Positions 58,699 to 64,000 of a stretch of DNA of 64,000 bases are shown here, one piece after another. The stretch's first letter is position 1. Every line of letters begins with the position of its first letter. Location of the stretch: positions 39,509,330 to 39,573,329 of the forward strand of contig NC_087062.1 in assembly GCF_963678635.1 (NCBI RefSeq), in the 5' to 3' direction. The translations under genes and the position numbers were made by a program. The notes under the pieces were generated by a model, which was not told the origin of the DNA, ran no database searches, and saw only the letters and a program-made list of their open reading frames with translations. Source of the stretch: Symsagittifera roscoffensis. Lineage: Eukaryota > Xenacoelomorpha > Acoela > Convolutidae.

Positions 58699-58845
58699 GT
58701 GAGTCTAGTCATCATAAATTTTCCAGTTTTTAATAAACTAAAAGACAAGATGTTGGTGAATCAGCTTAGCGAAAAACATCCGACTTTTCTTCTGTTTGCT
58801 GATTATTTGATCGATACTCTCACAATCTTCTATATTTGTATCTAG
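58481..58845 (+). CDS. Opsin-like gene, exon 5 (helix 7 and C-terminal tail)
   Basis: Acceptor TTTTTTTCAG ends at 58480. The frame reads GKVFSLTANTIAKTSCIYN and then TLILRHASDTSAPTTTPV; Lys291 lies in helix 7. The normal NPxxY is NTLIL and no NKQFR-type helix 8 start follows. The tail is polar and basic (SRRRANGNN, WVRRMINRIRS). A strong donor GCT|GTGAGTC at 58699 in phase 0 coincides with a shift to A+T-rich, hydrophobic codons, so the exon probably ends at 58698 with a last exon outside the window; otherwise the stop is TAG at 58843-58845. Confidence 0.85.
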
Positions 58846-61447
58846 TAATTTTTGTGTATTTACTTTTTTTAGTTGCATCGATTAATGCCAACTTGATGTA
58901 TCCATATTTTTTGACTGCGACCTGTCGGAATTAAAAAATCTAAAATCTGTCCGTGCATGAGCAAACATCAATGAAGGCACTGATTTAGTTTTTCCATTTT
59001 TGATGATTATTATCCTTTATGAAATGAGAGCTCAAATTTATCATTTTTTGCTTAGCTGGCTGACGATTGCAAAAATTTTAGAGCACGCTCTCTGGTTTCA
59101 ATTTGACTTATTCCTGACAAAGGCAGGCATTCTTACAAGTTTTGCTGCTGTCAAGAAAATTGTATGAAAATTTTGGAGATCCTAAATTTTCAAAAAAAAA
59201 CAAATTTTGTTTTAAAAATAATATCAAAGTGAAAGCAAACATACAGTAACGCATTAAATAGTCCAAAAACCATAGCTCAATTTGAAACGTTTTTGAAGAG
59301 AGATTAAATATCCGCTGACACGTTGACAGTTGGCAAAATTTAAACCTCGATCAATAACTTTACGAAAAATTATCACAGTAGTTTACTTTGTTCACAGGAC
59401 TCATTTATCTACTGGGCGTTATTGTTGCATTAGACATGTTTTGAGCATGGTAGCATTTTAAACATGGGGCCTAATTTTACCGACTCAATTTGTTGAAGTT
59501 TCAGGTCTCTTTTTTCTGTTCAATAGATTTTGGCTTATTTCAAAGCATTTTTTTGGCTTCTTATTACGTTGTTCGCTTGACTACCGAAAAAAAACCTGTG
59601 AGTGTTCGTGTTCTTAGGAGAAGGGGGACTTTTTTCTAGTTTAGAATTTTTTTCGGTTTAAAGGGTTTCTGTTCAGATTTTTTCGGCTTTTTTGCCGCTT
59701 GACAATTATAAATTCAAATTGAATCAACCTCCGTTACATTTGCTATAGAGGTAACACAACTGCCTGAGACAGAAAGCTTGTAGCTCGTTTCCAAACGCGC
59801 CCTGTTTTTTTTGTGCAAACTGGATTTTTGTGCTTTTTGTACTTTTTCGGACTACCCTCCTTCTGTTTAGTTTTTTCGACTTTGCTCCCGTCGCCCGATT
59901 TTTTGAAGATTTTGTTTTTTTGCAACATGCTGTAACAGCTATGCTTGAGATGACAAACTCTGGGATTTTGATTTCAGTCGATACCTGTTTATTTGGCAAC
60001 TTGAAAACTTTCGGCTTGCTTAGATATTGTTCTGTCTGCTTGTGTTTCTAGGTTTATTGCTACAGAAAATATTTTTTCGAAAACTTGGTTTTTTTAGCAT
60101 TCTGAAAGCTCCTTGTGATGTTTCTAGTGGTGCGCGTATTTTTGCTCATGATATTTTGCGCTTTTGTTGCAATTCTTACGATTTATTTTTTTTGAAGATT
60201 TTTTTTTCACTTGTTTATCCAACCCACAACTAGCACAAAATGCTACAATTAGTATGACTTAAAAAGATAATTTTGAAAATGTGGATTTAAATAAGTTTTT
60301 TTTTGAGAAAATTCTGAAATATTTCAATTTTTTTTTATTCTAATTGGTTAAATCAGTGAAAAAAAAAACTGATCAAAGAAAAGCTAAAAGTTAAAACCTC
60401 AAGGGGCATTGTCGTTGCAGCATTTGATTTTTGGTAAAAAGGTCAAAAATCAAAACGGATTCACGTTGGATCACAAGGTTTAGATAAAAATCTATTGAAA
60501 AAATTCATAAAATAGAAAATTGATAGAAACAATTCCAAAAACTCCAATGCCGGGTAACTTGTATGAGATAGAAGTGAGGGGAAATGAACACGTTTGTTGT
60601 GTTTGCCGCTATCAGTTTTCAAACAATTGTACCTCTACAATAGCGATAACTCAGTAACCATATGATTTTCGAAAACAGAAGTAAAATGGATCAAACTGCC
60701 GACAATATTGCAAACATACGTCAAAGTTTTAACAAATAGAAATCTAAAAAAAAACAAAGTTTAACGAAATGTCCAAGATTAATTACGAATTCACAAAATT
60801 TGAACAGGTAAGTGATGCTAGGCAAAATTTACTTGAGTTATCGGTACTTTTACAGGGCTGATCTCCTGATGGAAGATGTAAAATTCTCAACCAATGAAAA
60901 CTCTTAGACGTTCCTATTGGCTAAACAGCTTTTACACAAGATTAAAATCAAATCTAGTAGAAACAATTCGTGTAGATATCTAATAAATGTTTTATTTTGT
61001 TTTTCATTTTTTAGAAGCAAGTATCATTCAAGAATTTAATTGTTTCCAAAGCGTCGTAGATCTGACCAAACTTAAAAGAACTCATCTGTTTGCTTGTTCA
61101 GTCAATGTGAGTTTCAATGGCTGGATTTATTTGTTCCGTTTGAGACTTTTGCGATTTATTTAGGATTTTTGCTCACTGAGTTCTGATTGGCTGAAATAAC
61201 TTTTCCAATATTCATCATAAGTTATTGAGTGTTTTTTGTAATAGAATGCTTGATTTCAGAAAATTGGATTTCTGATTGACAGAATCGAGCTGAGCTTTCT
61301 TTCAAAAAGTAAAATAATTGAAGGGTGGCGGCCCTCAAAAATCAATTCAAGCCGTTAATTCTGAAGTACCATACGACAATTTTATGAATATAGCATTAAA
61401 GAATCTATCCGCAATTTACCGTTTTAAAGTTGTCTATATGAACCTCA
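58846..61447. other. Non-coding stretch after opsin exon 5
   Basis: A family C copy lies at about 59500-60160. Nothing else was recognised; if the receptor's last exon lies beyond the window, this is its fifth intron. Confidence 0.4.
59500..60160 (+). mobile_element. Family C repeat, diverged
   Basis: Shares 'TTCGGTTTAAAGGGTTTCTG', 'CTTAGATATTGTTCTGTCTG' and 'CTAGTGGTGCGCGTATTTTT' with the family; the 3' hairpin is lost. Frames inside it are run-length artefacts. Confidence 0.45.
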
Positions 61448-61950
61448 TTGTTCCGACTTTTGAAGAAAGTGCAGAATATTTATGCTTGGGATGGTTTTTT
61501 AAAATCAATTTTCGTTTTTTTAACCAAGCATTTTTGACCAATTTTTTTAATTCAATCTGAAAAAATATTGTTTCCTGGGCGTAAATAATAAAATTTTCAC
61601 CTGTGATCCTTTTTTGCGAAAAAGTGGGGACTCGAAAATTGCTTTTTTTGTGCAATTTGGGAGAATTAACATGCGATATATTGCGTTCTAATAACATGCG
61701 TACGTGGCGGATCAATGCATTTGAAAATAAATTAAGGCAATTCATTTGTTACATATTAGAATACAAGCAGTTAAATACGTCCTTTTGTAGATAAACTTAA
61801 ATTAAAAAAAAAAACATTTAAAAAAAAACTTTTTTTTTTCGTTTTTTAAAGTGTTTTTTGCGTCAAATTTTCAATCGAAAACTTTCTAAATTGGCCTGAA
61901 AGTGCAGTCGGAACATTCCGGGTTTCGCTCTGATATACGAGCAATTCAAT
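61448..61950 (+). mobile_element. Family A hairpin-ended repeat, diverged full-length copy
   Basis: 5' end TTGTTCCGACTTTTGAAG; body 'TTCACCTGTGATCCTTTTTT', 'CTAATAACATGCGTACGTGG'; 3' end CAGTCGGAAC, ATTC, hairpin CGGGTTTCGCTCTG, tail ATATACGAGCAATTC. Confidence 0.65.
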
Positions 61951-62463
61951 TTTTAATCCAAAATTGAGTTGTATTGATTTATCCAACACTTGTACTGAAC
62001 TTGAACTTTGACCGAAAAGTCAGAGGTCAGGAACAGAACCGACACGAAAACTTCGTCAAATCACAACTGACAGTTTCATGCTAATTTGCTTTGACCGATA
62101 AAATGCTCTCTGAATTGAAAAGAAATTTGGTCTGAATTGTTTTACTGATTAAACTAGGCTTGAATACCAATTTTCACCATATGCTGTAAGTGTTCCTAAC
62201 TGCGTGAAGCTATAAGAATTAACATCCGAGTTAGGAAAATTTTCATATTGAAAAAGTGAATTTGCTTAACTGTTTCTCTGTGTTTTTTTTTTAAATGGTC
62301 CGGTATAAAACTCAATGTATGCTGCTCTTATAGCAGGTTTATCCAGTTTCCTCATAAATGCATGTAATTTATGTTTTTCTTTGTCTGCTAATTGCGTTTT
62401 GCATAACGGAGTTTCTTTGCATTTGACATGAGACAATTTCAAAGTGAGTTTGATTGGGTTTAT

Positions 62464-62700
62464 TCACTTGACTGTGAATAAAGACCAGTGTTCGACTAAT
62501 CTATCCGATACCCCTAGGGTTGTGTATACCACAGACACTATATGCTCGTGTCTGTTTCTTATTAGGTGCAGGACCTCCTGATTGATGGTCCCTTCATGTG
62601 CTAAGGTATGGCCGTTTGAAAAGTAACTCTTTCCTTCTAAAGACCATCTTTCTCGAGACCAAAGTTTAGAATAATCAGCAAATTTGTGGGACAATATCAA
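62464..62700 (-). other. Unrecognised open frame with coding-like composition
   Basis: A 78-codon minus-strand frame with raised G+C, reading GHTLAHEGTINQEVLHLIRN and SVVYTTLGVSDRLVEHWSLF, ending TGA at 62464. No family recognised. It may be a remnant of a mobile element or a small exon; no clean splice sites were confirmed. Confidence 0.3.
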
Positions 62701-62801
62701 AGCCTTTCATTTCAAAGCCCGAACTAGGAGGTTGCCAATTAGTAGTAGATCAACTCCCTAATTACAATGAAAACTGTTAAACACTCACTGTTCCCTATAA
62801 G

Positions 62802-63050
62802 TGTCCCGACTTTCGAAGAAAGTGTTGGGATATTTGTGCTTGGTGTTTTTTCATTCGAAAAATTTGGAACTTTTGACTGAGAGTTTTAGACGTGATTAGT
62901 TTACATAAATTTATGGGGTCTGGAAAGCTTGCCAGTTTGATCAATATCATTTGTTAACTAGAAAAACTGCTATTTAATATGGCTCAGAAATCAATCTTAA
63001 TTAACATATTTCGCTTCTGCGATACGCGGAAGATCTATCAAATGTTAAGC
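62802..63050 (+). mobile_element. Family A hairpin-ended repeat, 5' part
   Basis: Starts TGTCCCGACTTTCGAAG and 'ATATTTGTGCTTGGTG'; the middle is diverged ('CTTCTGCGATACGCGGAAGA') and the 3' end is absent. Confidence 0.5.
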
Positions 63051-63102
63051 AGTCTGTCTATTGACATTCAGTTACTGGTTTTTGCCAATTTTGAGACTTA
63101 GT

Positions 63103-63948
63103 AATCCCGGGTTGACCTCCATAGACCAAAAATACTAATCATACCATTCCACAAACTGGGTCTATGAAAAAATATTATTCATACAAGATTTATACATATT
63201 GCTAAAACGGTGTCATCGAATTTTCAAAGAATTTTTTTCTTGTTTTGGCATAAAATTCCGTGTTTTGTGCTAAATAAAAAGAAAATTTTTTGTCGGAAAA
63301 ATCCTAGTCATACAGTTTCTATGTATAGAAATTGTATGACTAGCTTTTTTTTTGAAGGCGACAGCAAATAATTTTTAACATAATTTTGAAATTACCACAA
63401 AAGTTTTTTCAACCGCGAACCAAATTTTTTACTCAAACAATTATTTTCCCACAAAAATTGGATTTTTTTTTCCGTTTTTCTGGATAATTTTTTTTCAAAA
63501 ATGCTCATCATTTCTTTTTTTTTGCATGGTATGTTTATGTATGCCTTGGTTAAAGTAAAACTCAAAATTAAAAAACGATCATCTTTCAAAAATTTTGCCA
63601 AAAATAATAGTTTGATTCTTTCAGTATATGATCTGTGTACCACAATTCTTAGACAATTCAAGTCGTTTCCAATGCTGTTGGTGATTCTAATTTTGAGTAA
63701 ACCATAGTTTGTGTCACTTGTGTTCGGTTACGATCACACCCCAAAAATTTTAAGAAATTAAATTTTAAAGAATCGAATTTTTCGGTTTATGAAAAATTGC
63801 TAGTCATACAAATTCCATATATGAAATTCACTAATCATAGGCCTTTCATGCAACTCTCTTATTTTATGGAATCGCGTCAAAAGTGGATGCTTAGCATTTT
63901 TCCTTAAATGAAAATTATATGAGTAGCATTATTGGTCAACCCGGGATT
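63103..63948. mobile_element. Element with perfect 15-bp terminal inverted repeats
   Basis: AATCCCGGGTTGACC at 63103-63117 and its exact inverse complement GGTCAACCCGGGATT at 63934-63948. Internal copies of TAGTCATACA/TGTATGACTA occur near 63137, 63177, 63306, 63333, 63801, 63828 and 63918; those at 63304-63343 form a 40-base palindrome. A target duplication is not obvious. The opposing 63392-63661 and 63501-63707 frames are A+T-driven with no domain. Confidence 0.7.
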
Positions 63949-64000
63949 TTGTATAGCGAAATAAGTTTTGTTTGTACCATGGCTGCTGTGTTTGCATCTT

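Overview
The window is nuclear DNA of an invertebrate animal. It is A+T-rich (roughly two thirds by eye), genes are split by introns with GT..AG borders, and genes are few. It contains short exons of animal gene families (anoctamin, opsin-type GPCR, C2H2 zinc finger) and a dense mixture of Penelope-like retroelements, tRNA-derived SINEs and non-autonomous DNA elements. I cannot name the species.

Layout. 1-3.8 kb: the last coding exon of an anoctamin/TMEM16 gene (2874-3111, +), entered from an intron that starts outside the window. 5.9-7.1 kb: a 412-codon open frame ending in two C2H2 zinc fingers. 7.5-14.3 kb: a nest of mobile elements in which two tandem Penelope-like copies plus a stub, all decayed and on the minus strand, sit inside a shorter element with terminal hairpins. 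14.4-20 kb: dispersed repeats and a SINE with an (ATT)n tail. 20.2-58.7 kb: one opsin-like receptor gene on the plus strand. I assembled five exons (20171-20493, 31633-31730, 33137-33443, 55322-55428, 58481-58698 or 58845); all four splice junctions keep the reading frame. Its introns (about 11.1, 1.4, 21.9 and 3.1 kb) hold most of the repeats, including a four-copy 1154-bp tandem array abutting a two-copy 2036-bp tandem duplication (46.3-55.0 kb). 58.8-64 kb: intergenic or 3' intronic repeats, with a complete 846-bp element having 15-bp perfect terminal inverted repeats at the right edge.

Most notable: (1) the opsin keeps the retinal-binding lysine and the glutamate at the classical counterion position, but has lost both cysteines of the conserved extracellular disulfide and the NPxxY motif (it reads NTxxL). 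(2) Two repeat families share a layout: a sub-terminal inverted repeat GTTCCGACY, a small palindrome next to it at the 5' end, and a 3' hairpin followed by a 16-17 nt tail. This resembles Helentron-type non-autonomous elements. (3) The Penelope-like copies carry a decayed PHD finger where the reverse-transcriptase catalytic motif is expected, with the same stop codons in both copies. (4) Several non-autonomous elements carry arrays of short motifs near their ends. No protein here is viral or a toxin. Element names are structural inferences; no database search was possible.
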